A stretch of 64,000 nucleotides of DNA, taken from assembly GCF_048771995.1 (NCBI RefSeq), contig NC_133024.1, positions 44,306,001-44,370,000 of the forward strand, read 5' to 3'. How positions within the stretch are numbered: the stretch's first letter is position 1; every line of letters starts with the position of its first letter. The stretch comes from Taeniopygia guttata (Eukaryota; Chordata; Aves; Passeriformes; Estrildidae). Positions 37,152 to 48,720 of the stretch are shown here, piece after piece. The translations under genes were made by a program, and so were the position numbers. Under the pieces are notes generated by a model that was not told the origin of the DNA, did not search any database, and saw only the letters and a list, made by a program, of their open reading frames with translations.

Positions 37152-37185
37152 AATAATAAAACACAGATTACTGTGTTTTATTATT
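37152..37185. repeat. Perfect inverted repeat, 15-bp arms
   Basis: AATAATAAAACACAG (37152-37166) is followed by the loop ATTA and the exact reverse complement CTGTGTTTTATTATT (37171-37185). It can extrude a cruciform, or make a 15-bp hairpin in RNA from either strand. It is shorter than microRNA precursors. No transposon termini are visible around it. Confidence 0.9.
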
Positions 37186-38429
37186 TACAAAGTTTGCTTT
37201 TTAGTAGCTAATGAACTCAATAAATCAGAGCCCTTCCCCATAATCTCAGAACCCAGACAGTATTGCTGCCACTGAAAACCCACTCGGGGAGAAAATATTT
37301 CTGGTTATTCTCCTAGGTACTCAGCACCCACAGGCTGTGTCCTCCCTGGAGAATGACGGTAGCCTCATTTGGCCAGTCCAGTATGATCCTGGTGCAGGAT
37401 GCTCAGCAAAGGTGACCCTGAGGATGCTCAGGAACAGAAATGGCTGCAGCACAGGTAGGTGCTGGGTTGGCAGGATGGCTCCAGAGGATAAAGTGGCACT
37501 GGAGAGGATAACTCTACCCAGGAAAACCACTACCCTGTTGGTGTGCTCAGGCAGGGCAGCGACAGGGAGGTGCTGAAAGCTTCTGGAGCATGCTTTGGTC
37601 TGCATCGTAGAGGACAAGGCTTCCCTGGGGAGAGAAATCCAGACTAGCTTGAGCATGCTGCAGCACAGCTCTCAGTGAGTGGCAGTGTGCACTGGTGGGA
37701 GGGCAGAATACAGCTTTCAACCCACCAGTACATGCCAGGAGCACTAAAATACCTGCTGCTCCAGCAATTGGAAATCTTGACCATTTAACCCATTGTGGGG
37801 GTCAGAAGCGAACTCTCAGCAGCATTTTCTTCTCTTAGAGCACTTCTTTCCCTCCAGAGCAATAAAAGCAAGAGTAAGACATCCAGAAGGGGCTGTGGAT
37901 GTGGAAGGAGTAGTATAAATTCAGCCCACATTCTTCCAGAGACCAGGCCATAATTCTGACTGGGTCATGCATCTTCTTTTGTTTGTTGGTTTTTATCCTC
38001 CAGCAGCTCTGTGGTGACAGTTCAATTCCTCCAGGAAGATCAAGGGACACTCAGTGTCACTGCATAGCAACATGATTCACAGGAGCCTGACCATATTTTG
38101 GCTTGCTGCCTGTCCTCACCTGGTGCCTGCAAAATCTCTCAGCCATATCTCACTGGCATAGCCTTCTCCTGCTGCATGCCATCAGTCCCAGCCCTGAACA
38201 CAGAGAGAGCCCAAGGAGCACAGCTGGAACACAAGAGCCCGTAGCAGCCATGGGCCTGGAGGTACACAGGTGTGAATGACCCTCCTGTGTGTTGGCAAGG
38301 ATGGGCAGGGCAGTAGGGAAAGGTACAGGCAGGGTGAGCAGTGTCAGAGCAGGGTGCAGGCTTTGCTGACACGGCTGCTTCAGTGTGGGGTTTGGAGCAA
38401 AGAGAGGAAAAAAAGGCCAAATAAGGGAT

Positions 38430-38568
38430 ATGATGCCCAGGGAGATGCCCAGAGAAGCTGCCAATACTCAATCCCTGGCAGTGTTCAGATGAGATTGGAT
38501 GGAGCTTTGAGCTTCCTGATCTGATCTTTAAGATCCCTTCCAATCCAAGCCATGACTCTATGATTCTA
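38430..38568 (+). mobile_element. CR1 LINE 3' tail
   Basis: GCCCAGAGAAGCTGCCAATA, ATCCCTGGCAGTGTTCAGATGAG, TTGGATGGAGCTTTGAGC, GATCTTTAAGATCCCTTCCAATCC and the final GACTCTATGATTCT follow the CR1 tail consensus in order. One segment between GAGCTTCCTGATCTGAT and the preceding block is shortened. Only about 140 bp remain. The GC-richer sequence to its left may be an unrecognised continuation or another repeat. Confidence 0.82.
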
Positions 38569-40870
38569 AATAGGAATAAAGTAGCCTGTACTGAAATTCT
38601 GCCTGCTGTGGATAGATTGCTATAGGTACTTATGGTAACTGACATACATCTGCATATGTGTATATTTGAGGTCATGTACTAATGAAATGTAGCAATAAGC
38701 AACCTGGTTACCTTCAGATCCTTTTACTGGTGGTTGCCCACACTGAATAGAATGTGCTAAAATTGTAAACTAAAGCACTTTGATGCATAGAAAACTTCAC
38801 TGTTACAGTGTAAACTTATTTTTCCAGAATAATTTCTTTCATAATTGTATTTATCTTTAGGAAAAAAATTCATGCACAAATAGCAGTTTTCTGATTAAAT
38901 GACAGGTTAAAAATAACTTGTTCTCTGGTACACTAGTACAGTGAAAACTGAAGAAAACAGTGGAACTCAAGAGTTCTAAAATATGAGTGTATATTTTAAA
39001 GATATAACTGCTATGTAAGAAAAAAAATTAGTCACAGTTTTCCTCACTTAAAGGATTTGTAAAAATTTTTACAAATGAAGAAAGAAAAAGGTCTGTTGAA
39101 AACTGCAATCTCTTAATTGCCAGGAAAAAAAAAAAAAACAGTTTTCAATAATTTCTAGAATCTGACAGGACTCTTTTAGGCCTAGTTCTGTTACAGGCTA
39201 CTGTCAGAGACAGACAGCTGAAATAAGTGGAGTCAAATTGGAAAAGATAGATAGGCACCTCCAAAGGCAATTACAACATCCTAAAACTGACCCCTAAATT
39301 TGATGACTCATTCTCAAAGTGCTTCCTTTGACAGTAAATAAAAGCATGGACAAATAACTTGGGTTTAGGCACCTGAGACATTTCAGATCAGAAAAATTAA
39401 TCGTGCCCTTATATTGATATCATATGTGAAGTTTAGACTCTTAAAAAGAGAAAAATACATATAATCTCAAGTGAAACACTTAGCTAGTAAAATGCTTTTG
39501 TTTATTTAGCACTTGCAGTAGGTTAACTTTGACCTAAGAAATTTTTATCTGCTTACTTTCTACTCAAAATTTAAAGTATGTCATCTGATTCTCCTAGGGA
39601 AGAAAAAAAATCTTTGAGCAGAAAAAAATTTATAGATTTTACACATACACAGACATTCAGATGTATATCCTAATTTCCAATGTTGCTTCCTCGATAACCA
39701 GGGGAGAAAAGGATTTTGTTTGCACAAATAATCAAGTCTTTAGATCTGCTATGCTTGCTCTGTACAGATAATCACTGTAAACAGCCAGTAGAGAATATTC
39801 CCTGTGCAAAACCCTGAACTAGCATAGAGATACCATAATTTCTACATTTCTTTCCAAACACTCTTAAACTGCAAAGATAGTGGAATGAAATAACAAAGAA
39901 ACATTATTTTAAATCCTCATATTTTCGGATACTAGATAAATAACTACAGCTGCACAAGCAGAGCAGGATTAACATTATTGTTTAGTTTTAATTTAGATTA
40001 GGAATCTGTAACCATTGGCATCCTGATCTGATACCTAGATTTGGAAACCACAGTAGGAACCTATCATTCATCTTTCTGTCTCAGGTTTATCATCCTGAAA
40101 TTGTGGATTAAATAGAACTAATCAGGAAACTAGGAAAGAAAATTTGTACTGGGCCAATGTTATTATGCTGTGTTCTGTTCAGTTTATTGAAATACTGCCA
40201 TCCTCATTGTAATATTCTTGTGAAATTTATAAATCAGTACTTACCATTAAAACAACCAAAATAACTAAAATATAATGTTTGATTTCAAAGTGTTTTATGT
40301 AAAATTTCTCATTGTCCAAATGTTCATCCATTTTTAACCTTATTGGCTTTAATTCAATTCCAAATCAAGATTATCCATTCCGTTTAAATTTTTTCTAAAC
40401 ACTTATGCTGATTCCTTAGTTTTCTGTTTGGTTGAGTGTTTCTTGCTGTGGGAGGGGTATGTTGTTTTGGTTTGGTTTTATTGCCTGCTATTTCATTCTT
40501 TTTATTTTAATGATCTTCATTCAAGAGAAAAATAGCAAAAAAAATCAATAATAATTTCTTTCAATAATACCAGTGGTCTCTTGCAAAAACACTAAAAAAA
40601 GCAATTAGTGAGGCAATTTTGATTTCACTGTATTTTAACATTATTTTTTTCTAAAATTATTATTCTATTGCTATTGGCAATAGATATTGCACAAATATTG
40701 GCAAAAATTTTTTTTTTGGTTATTGTTTCAGACTTTATTTTTTCTTTTAAGAAAATTGTCCACTTCAAATTATTATTAACCTTTCTACTCCTAAATTCAA
40801 TTCCTAACCTACAGCCAAGTTCTGTCATTGAAACATTAAACTGGATATGTTAATTACAGGAATGTATCCC
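38569..40870. other. Anonymous AT-rich non-coding DNA
   Basis: No gene or recognised repeat. A 22-bp AT palindrome lies at 39055-39076 and an A run near 39125. Confidence 0.55.
39055..39076. repeat. Perfect 22-bp AT-rich palindrome
   Basis: The left half ATTTGTAAAAA is followed immediately by its reverse complement TTTTTACAAAT, with no loop. In AT-rich DNA such palindromes arise fairly often by chance. Confidence 0.8.
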
Positions 40871-41437
40871 TGTCCTGATTTCTTTTGAGATAGAGTTATT
40901 TTTCTTATTAGTAGCTGGTACAGTGCTGTGTTTTGGATTTAGGATGAGAATGTGGATAACACACTGATAATATGGTTTTTGCTGAGCAGTGGTCAAGGAC
41001 TCATCAGTTTCTCATAGTGTCCTACCAGCGAGGAGTCTGGAGGGCACGAGATGCTGATAGGAGATACAGCCACGACAGATTATCCAAATTGACCAAAGGG
41101 ATAATTTCATACATATGGCATAATGCTCTACTGTGGAGCAAGCTGGCTGGGTATTGGCCATTGGGTGCTGAGGTGATGTAATGCATATTGCTTGTTCTGT
41201 ATTTTCAAAATCTACTATTACTGTTCTTGTTGTTGCTATTGTTGCTGGTTTTGTCATTATTATTTTTCCTTTATTTTTTTTTTCTGTCTGATTAAACTTC
41301 CTTTATGTCAAGTTGGGGGTTTTAGGGTTTTTTTTTTCCTGATACTTTTCCCCATTCCACTGTGAGTGGGGAGTGAGGAAGCAGCTGTGAGTTTAGCTGC
41401 CTGCTGGATTACTAGCTAGGGGAGGGTTAAGCAGCGG
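40871..41437 (+). mobile_element. Solo LTR, avian ERVL-like
   Basis: The segment begins TGTCCTGATTTC and follows the songbird ERVL-type LTR in order: TAGTAGCTGGTACAGTGCTG, GATAACACACTGATAA, CAGCGAGGAG, ATTGACCAAAGGGATAATT, GATTAAACTTCCTTTATGTC (poly(A) region) and GGGGAGTGAGGAAGCAGC near the end. The terminal GGGTTAAGCAGCGGGG replaces the usual GTTAAACCACGACA, so the last bases are decayed and the end is approximate. No internal region follows. Relative to the 54684 copy it carries the TAGTAGCTGGTACAGTGCTGTGTTTTGG variant shared with the edge copy at 63735. Confidence 0.85.
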
Positions 41438-42099
41438 GGAAAAGTAGACAGGAAATTAGTTGAAGCCTCACAGATTTTTGGTCATATTTCAGGTGTTCTC
41501 TTAGGTGCTTGACTGAATTGAATTTGTGCTTTTGTACTTCTGTGTACTGTATTTGAAGGAAGACTTGAAGGAGCATGAGGAGGAATTCTCACAAAGAAGA
41601 AAAATTAATATATGGAGTTTCAGATGGAAAGACCTCATTTCAGAGGTTTTCTCTTCTCCTGAAAAATTGATTAGACAACAGTAATGCCCTGATGACCAAA
41701 CAGTGTTCATTGGTTCTTTCTGCAGCATTATGGCACTAGAAGTACTTATTTCATTCCAGAAGCAGCTGCAGAGCCAAAAGAAAAAAAAAAAAAAAACAAA
41801 ACCACCAAAAACAACAAGAAGCAAAATATCTCTATGTTGGATCTATCAGAAGAGTTAGCTAGTACCAAAATTCCTGTAGATGATCCCATTAGATCTATGC
41901 ATACAGAAAGGGTTAAATAACTTACTGTATGTCTTAATCTCATTTTTAGTCCTGTAGACCTCACCCACTGACCCTTTTGTTTTGAAATTGAAGGCACTAT
42001 CACTGCTCTATCTGTAATTCATCTGCTCAGTGGGTAATTAGTTTTGCACTCACAAATGCATTGGGATTATATTGAGGGGATAGACTGAGGGTCAAGTCC
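41438..42099. other. Anonymous non-coding DNA
   Basis: An A-rich run of about 18 bases near 41780 is the only nameable structure. The minus-strand frames through it with Phe-rich stretches are artefacts of that run. Confidence 0.5.
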
Positions 42100-42590
42100 T
42101 GCTTGAAAAACTGAATTTCCTTTATGACAAAGTCACTCACTTAGCTGATCAAGGGAAGCCAATTGATCTAATTTGTTTTGGATTTCAGTAAAGCTTTTCA
42201 TAATGTCTCTCACAGTCTTTCTTATGGACAAAATGTCCAGCAGACAGCTGAATAAACACATATATGATGGGTGAGCAATTGTCTCACAGGTCAGGCACAA
42301 AGGACTACAGTAAATTGTTACATCAGGCAGGTGACCAGCCACTACTAGGGTCCTGTAGGGCTCATTTTAGGGCTAGTTCTCTTCAATGTCTTCATAAATG
42401 GCTTGGGTGCAGTACTTGAACGTATGCTAATTAACCTTACTAATGACACTAAACTGGGAGGAGCTGTAGGCCCCTTTGGGATGTAGGCCCCATCACTGAG
42501 GCCCTGCAGAGAGATCTTGACAAATTAAAGGGCTGGGCAGGCATGAGCAAGATGAAGTTTAAGAAGTGCTGGTTCCTCGTTCTATGATCA
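42100..42590 (+). mobile_element. CR1 LINE, internal reverse-transcriptase fragment
   Basis: Translation in shifting frames gives DFSKAFHNVSHSL (42183-42221 region; CR1 usually has DFSKAFDTVSH), then GPVGLILG-like and NVFINGL blocks, and finally NLTNDTKLGG where CR1 has KFADDTKLGG. The catalytic aspartate of the DFSKAFD motif reads as His, and the FADD box reads TNDT, so the enzyme is dead. The fragment lacks the CR1 3' tail and is interrupted at both ends. It may be a truncated insertion or the survivor of a deletion. Confidence 0.82.
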
Positions 42591-45004
42591 TGGTTACAAG
42601 CACTCTGTCCTCATCGATTCCAATGTGTCTGTATTGATATAGGAAAGAACTTGTTATTCCAGAGATAAATACCTTTTAAATTATGTATATGTTAATATAC
42701 TGGGTCTCAGTTGGTCCACAAGTCCTCTAAATACTTTAGTAGGGTTCTTTTAAATGTTTAGTGTAGATGCTGGCAGAAAAAAAAAAATCTATTTTCCTTA
42801 TTAATAAACATCTCAGGGAGCTGTCCTTCATCCTGTAAAATAAAATCAGAAAATAATGTACTATCCAAAAGCTGTCAGCTGTTTATCTACATAGTTTTCT
42901 AGTGCATTTTGAGTCATAAACTAAGAAAGTACCTATCCAGAATTTCTATGTGGGAAAACAGGGACAATATATGATATTTTTATGTTAGGTCTACATCAGA
43001 AAGAATCTTTTTGCAACCAAGAGCAACAGAATGTATAAATATTCTAATTAGAGATCTAAGTTTAGGATAGCTATCTTGACAGTACAGATGTGTGACTGAG
43101 TCATCTAAAACTCTAAGTGTTCATTGCTGTTAAATCTATATACTCATTCCTACTTTCATAACTAATCAAGTTGACATTTCACGTTTGAGACATGCAGATT
43201 TGAAGTCTGTCTGCTGACACCTTTAAAAGTGTAATAGTTGTATGATTAAACATTTCAGGGGGATAAAAAATATTCATGCTCTATGCCATGTTATCAGAAC
43301 TTAAATGAGTGATCACTTAAAAAACACAGTATGATTGTGGAGTTAAAATGCAGGGTTTCTTTAACATCTGCATACAGAATTGAAGTAAATAATACAAATT
43401 AAAATCTTAAAATGAAGTTTCTTAGATAAGAAAGTAATTCAGATATAATAAAACACCATAATAATTTTGTTTCATTCCCACTGACCAAGCATACAATATC
43501 ATAATGAAATAGAATAACACCTAGTTAAAGAGTGTGATAGAACTTTTGTGTTAGATACAGTTTTGAATCTTGAAAATATCTATATAATCTATTTATCTAG
43601 GACATCACTATTTTTGTTCTTTTACATTTTAATTAAGAAAACATAGGGGATCCTGACTACTATAAGACTTGTTCCATCTAAAAATTGCAGTACTAGATAT
43701 TTTTCAAGTCAAAAGTGATCTTGTTAAAATTTCTATGTCTTGGATATGAACAGAAAAATCTTACCATGACTGACTTACCTAAAAAATCTGCTGATAAATT
43801 TTCTTGATTCATAGATAAGTAACATTGATGCTTTTCATTCTAGGTTTTATTCTGAAATGGAATTAAAGGAATTAGTCCCTTAACTCGGTAATGGTTCACT
43901 GAGATGACTGGCCACCAAAGTACAGGCACAGTATCCAACTGCTGGTTCTGTTGCTGTTAAATTCTAGCTCCAAGTGGATGATTCTGAGTTTAAGGTTATA
44001 CATTTAATGCTTTTACACAGAAGAATATGTAGGTAGAGTAGGCATAAATGAATATAAATACTCCTCTTGTTTTAAGAACTGTAAGCACGTTTCAATTTCA
44101 ACAAATAATAAAAGTGTTAATATATAAAAGCTAAATTATTTTATATTAGAAATTAACTAGACCCCTCAGAAATCTCTGATTTGAATTTTGATAAATTAGA
44201 ACTTCTGATTATGTTATATTGTATCAATACTATATTAAATTTAGGTTAGACCTTCCTTCTGCTTTTCTTCATTCACCTATTCTTCAAACCAGAAAGATGA
44301 TGTGACTGGTGTATTTTTTTCAAACATCCCATGTATGCAAGAAATAGAAAGTTTAAAAAAACATACTAGGAAACTCCTTGCATTCAACCTGATTTATATC
44401 TAGGTGCTCCAGGTACAAAATTGTGTTTGGCAATAGATGAAACAGAAGATGGTGATATGGTAAAATATGTCTGAACAGCTGTATGAACAGCCTGTAGCAA
44501 TGTAATGCTGTGATGCCAGCTTCATTCAGACCTAAAGAGATGTCAGTTGAACCTTTAGTCTCATCTAAGGCTGCTGCATGTCCCCGTACAAATATTTGAA
44601 CATAAGCATAAAGCTTTCTGCTACAGTTAGTGCTAGCATGCACTTGAAACCTCATGGAAAATAACACAAACCTCATTTTTGTATTTATTAATAAAAGCCT
44701 GTTAGAAAATATAAAAATATCCACAAGTAAACTCTTCAGCAAGGAAGATGAAATCATCAATATCACATTACTCCTGGAAAATAAACCCTGTCATTAAAAT
44801 CATTCTGCTGGTTGAAAACTGGCAATACTGGCAGCTGTGACTCTTCCCAAAACTAAAACACTCAATCTTAGACTCAAAGGGGAAATACAAAGGTGAGCAC
44901 AACAGCAAAGAGAGGAGAATTTTCTAAGAAATATATATGGAAACACTTTAATTGCTTATTATCAACATTTTTCACAATTATATTACTTTAGTTATTTTTT
45001 TTTT

Positions 45005-45030
45005 TCAAGTAATTAAAAATAATTACTTGA
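45005..45030. repeat. Inverted repeat, 10-bp perfect arms
   Basis: TCAAGTAATT, a 6-base A/T loop, then AATTACTTGA. The arms contain CAAGTAATT, resembling an NK-2 class homeodomain site in both orientations. Chance in AT-rich DNA is plausible. Confidence 0.75.
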
Positions 45031-46859
45031 TTTGAAAGATATGATTTTCATCTTCTTTTTTGGTAAATTGTCAACTTGCTTTTTTATTTTTGGGGGTTTT
45101 TTTTCTTTTTTTAAATTTTTAGTGTTGCAAATACACATCATATATTACATGGTCTGGGACATGTTCTATCTGCCTTGTTTATCACACCCTGTGTTGTATA
45201 GGTAAAGTAAGTCAACCAAGCTATGTAGTCACTTATCTCATACAGGAATATACACATGATACATACAGTCTTATATTCCATGCATTCTGCACCTAAAATG
45301 GGACAAAAATCTCACATAATATCCATGACTTTTGAAAGGAAGCATTTCTGCAAACACAGTCTTCCCAGGTGATTCATATTATTTACTATCAGTTTTTTAA
45401 TTATACTCCCCTTACATGCAAAGGACAGTTCCTTATTCCTCCCACAACATGCTCTTTTGTACTCAACTCAATCCTTAGACTTATATGGTCTAAAATTGAA
45501 CACCAGATTATCAAAATAGTTAGGGAATTTAATTCCTGTGATGGATTTAGTCCTCCATGTATTGCATACAGAATTCATCTTTGTCTCATCTTCCCCTTCC
45601 ACTAATGCCACCTAAGAACACCCTCATGCCATCCATTTCCACAAACAGCTCTTATAGCCTGTGAAATAGCCTGACAGAAAATTTACGAGGTGGCAATCAT
45701 AGAGGCAGCAGAACTGCCAAACAATGTACAAAAAATAAATAATTTTTAACTCTTCTTCTCTGGAGGGTTCTGTTAAATATGGGAATTAAATAGCAAAAGG
45801 ATGACATAAAATGGTAATATCATTCTGGGTAAGAGTTGACTCTAGGACAAATTCTGAACAGTATATGTGTTAAACTGAACGCCTCCACTTGTACACACAT
45901 ACACCCACATTCCCACGCACTGACACTTATGAAAGTTACTGACATGTATTCCTATATCATCATCTAAGATGTACCCTTTTTTGTGTATGCTAATGTGGGT
46001 AATACATAAAGGTGCACTTTTAAGAACATTGAAGAATCTTTTAAATCATCGTGTTTTAAAGAATCTGTGTTTATTTTTTCCTTTCTAAGTCTCTGCATCA
46101 TGAATATGCTGCCTTTTAGGATGTCACTCTCGTGACTTCTAGAGCACAGTGTATGGACTTTGTCAGAGATACTTGGTACTGATTTTATCAAGCTATATAG
46201 TAATAAACAAAGAAGACCTCATAGACCTATTCTTGATGATGTTGACACTAACTCATAAAATCAATTATTTTCAAAACTAATAAATTGTTAGACCACAGTC
46301 ATAATTTTACTCCACCAAGTGTTTTGATTCATTTAGCTCTATCATGTGATTTTCATTACTGTTAAGTACAGTTAGCCCTTGTGGATAAATGAAGATGGAA
46401 AATGGACAATATGAAACAGATTTGTCATAGTTTGAAGATGTGAAAACAATAATCCTATTTAATTTAGAAAGATATTGGTCTGGACTAGTGGACACTTCGC
46501 TGTTTTTTCCTAAATACCTTTATATATAATATGTTTTAAATAGTTGTGTGGCTACTCCTCTTTCAGGAGTAAGGTAAATGATGGAACAAAGAGAATGTCC
46601 TAGGGCCAGCCTTTACCACAGAAAAACCCTAGTACTTGACAGGGAGGTAGATTGGAATGGATGAAGCAAATATAAGGTTTTTATAACCTACAAAGGGATG
46701 GAAGATCAACTTCTCATAACCTTCCCATTACAGTAACTGTATTGCTGGGCATGGGTTAGATTTTTCTGCTCTTTAATGATTTATATCAAGGAACAATCTT
46801 TAGCATGGGAAATCTTTACACACAAATTTTGTTTTCAGCAAGAGAATTCAGGTGAAATA

Positions 46860-46905
46860 AAAGCTGATAAAGGTGAATCAGTCAAAGCTGATATAGGTGA
46901 ATCCC
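46860..46905 (+). repeat. 24-bp tandem duplication
   Basis: AAAGCTGATAAAGGTGAATC recurs 24 bp later as AAAGCTGATATAGGTGAATC with one mismatch. An imperfect GGTGAAATAA just upstream suggests a third, older unit. Confidence 0.8.
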
Positions 46906-48589
46906 TGAGCTGAACAAAACAAAAATAAAAAAGTAAAGAAAAAAGTTAAGGAACAAGTACAAAATATTCACCCTGTACTATTTTAGGCAGGCTCTTCAAA
47001 ATAAATATAGGAAATACTTGAGCAGGTTGTCTTCCTCTGGAAAATTTGAAAAGGTATCATGAAATATGTAACATATGGAGATGAAAACTAAAAATCTGCA
47101 TGAAGTTGAGGTCACTGGTATTTTCTTAGTTGTTCAAGATATTCTAATAGCCTCTCTAAAACCTGAATAAATCAGAATTAAATAAGAGAGTATAATCATG
47201 CTTTGATATAAACAAACTGCATGCTCTTGGCCATATTTCATCTTTACAAGATATTATTATTATTATTTAAATAATATAAAAATATCGTCATTGTTGTGCA
47301 AACACAGTTTAAGCAGCATTATTTCATTCCTACTAAATTTACTTGTACTCTAGAGAGTTTTAAAAAATATCAGTGACTGCTATTTTTTGAGTTTATATCT
47401 GGTCCTTCCAAGTATCTCCATGTGTTTTCTCTAATTATACTTCCATTAGATTCAACTGCAGAAAGAACTCTATACTTAATTTGATGAAGACCCTACTTAC
47501 TGTCTAGAAATAAAAATGTTTTTTGTTATCTCCAAGATGGAGTAAGAAGCTTTCAATTACCAAATAGCAACTAATGATGAATAAATAATCTGAAAATTTA
47601 CTTTGTTCATCACTGATGTTCTCCAGTGATACTTAAATGCCACTGAAGTGTGTGGTTAAAAAACAACTTTCTATAAACATAATTATCCATAAATATCTAA
47701 ATAGATGACTCTGCATTGCTATATAAATAAAACTCCCTTTTCTTGTCCAACTAATCATGTTTGCATACTGTAAGACCATTAACACAAAATATTATCCAAA
47801 TTATTACAAATTTACCAACCTCTCATTTAGAGTTTCACTCAACTTCAGGACTTCACAAACTAGAGCTCAGAAGATTTGTGGCACATCTATACTGACGTGG
47901 AATACAGAGCAAGGAACCGATCTCATACTATTGCTACTTAAGTATTATTGTGTTCCCTTCCTCTGTTTTGGACGAACACAAATAGGTTTGTCCAAGTTCA
48001 GATGTAGGAACCACTATGGGAATTGGTCACTCTACAGACTGCTTCCAAATACTAAAATGGCCAAGATTGCTCCAGTTTCAATGGTTTGTATCTTACCTGT
48101 TACTTCAACAGAATCCAGAATCCTTCAACCAGATAAACTGGACAATTATCTTTAATTACTCCATATATCCACATCTCGCTCTCCTTCTATCTTGTAAAAT
48201 TGAGTCTGAAGTTCATAATTTATAGATACCAAGGTGTTTGGGCTGCAAGAGAAAACAAAACAGAAAAAACCACCAGCAATACAGTCTTAGCTTTATAAAG
48301 ACATGTGTTTCTCCCTCTCTTTTGTTTACAGCATAGACACAATCTCCATGTCTTCTTCTGTCTTCTTCTTCTGTATTCACATCTGAAATGAAAATTCTGC
48401 TGAACTTCAACCAAAGTTTTCATTTTAAAAGTAAAGGGGGGAAAAGAAGAGCATCTTCCAACCCCAAAACCCCCAAACCAACACCAAGCCCAGACAAGCT
48501 TTTAAGACTACTAAATCAATATCCTTTAATTAGAAAGGTTTTTTTTCTCATTTCTCTAAGAGTTATATTTAAAGTTAATGTCTTTGTAT

Positions 48590-48720
48590 TGAAAGGAGAG
48601 ATAATTCAGTCCAATCTACTGCTTGAGTCAGGACCAACAAGATCAAACTTCATTCAGGCAAAGTAGGAAACACTCCAAGGGTGGAGATTGTGCTGGGTTT
48701 TGATGTACTCCTCCAAGAAA
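48590..48720 (-). mobile_element. Possible CR1 tail fragment, highly diverged
   Basis: AATTCAGTCCAATCTACTGC resembles the antisense CR1 GTCCAACCTCCCTGC. CTCCAAGGGTGGAGATTGT resembles CTCCAAGGATGGAGACTCC. The order and spacing agree, but the match is weak. Confidence 0.35.

Larger units (their letters stand above)
29361..38429. other. Anonymous non-coding DNA
   Basis: About nine kilobases hold no recognised gene or transposon. Structure that can be named: a C run at 29763-29782, an open stretch after a splice-acceptor-like tract at 31455-31822, a small tandem duplication at 32854-32919, a perfect palindrome at 33872-33889, a polypyrimidine tract at 34597-34760, a perfect inverted repeat at 37152-37185, and a GC-richer block at 37310-38430 with only short incoherent frames. 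Confidence 0.5.
42591..48589. other. Anonymous AT-rich non-coding DNA
   Basis: Six kilobases contain no recognised gene or transposon. An open minus-strand stretch of 137 codons (44353-44766) and a plus-strand one of 132 codons (47757-48155) show no motif or splice context and are treated as chance. An inverted repeat lies at 45005-45030 and a 24-bp tandem duplication at 46860-46905. Confidence 0.5.

Noticed and set aside
38139..38675. 178-codon minus-strand open frame, the longest in the window
   Set aside because: It overlaps a plus-strand CR1 tail and a GC-rich block. There is no domain, no splice context, and the opposite strand is also open.
44353..44766. 137-codon minus-strand open frame
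   Set aside because: No motif, no raised GC, and a His/Leu-rich hydrophobic tail without recognisable topology. Chance is more likely.
47757..48155. 132-codon plus-strand open frame
   Set aside because: No domain or splice signals. Overlapping frames of similar length suggest a stop-poor chance stretch.
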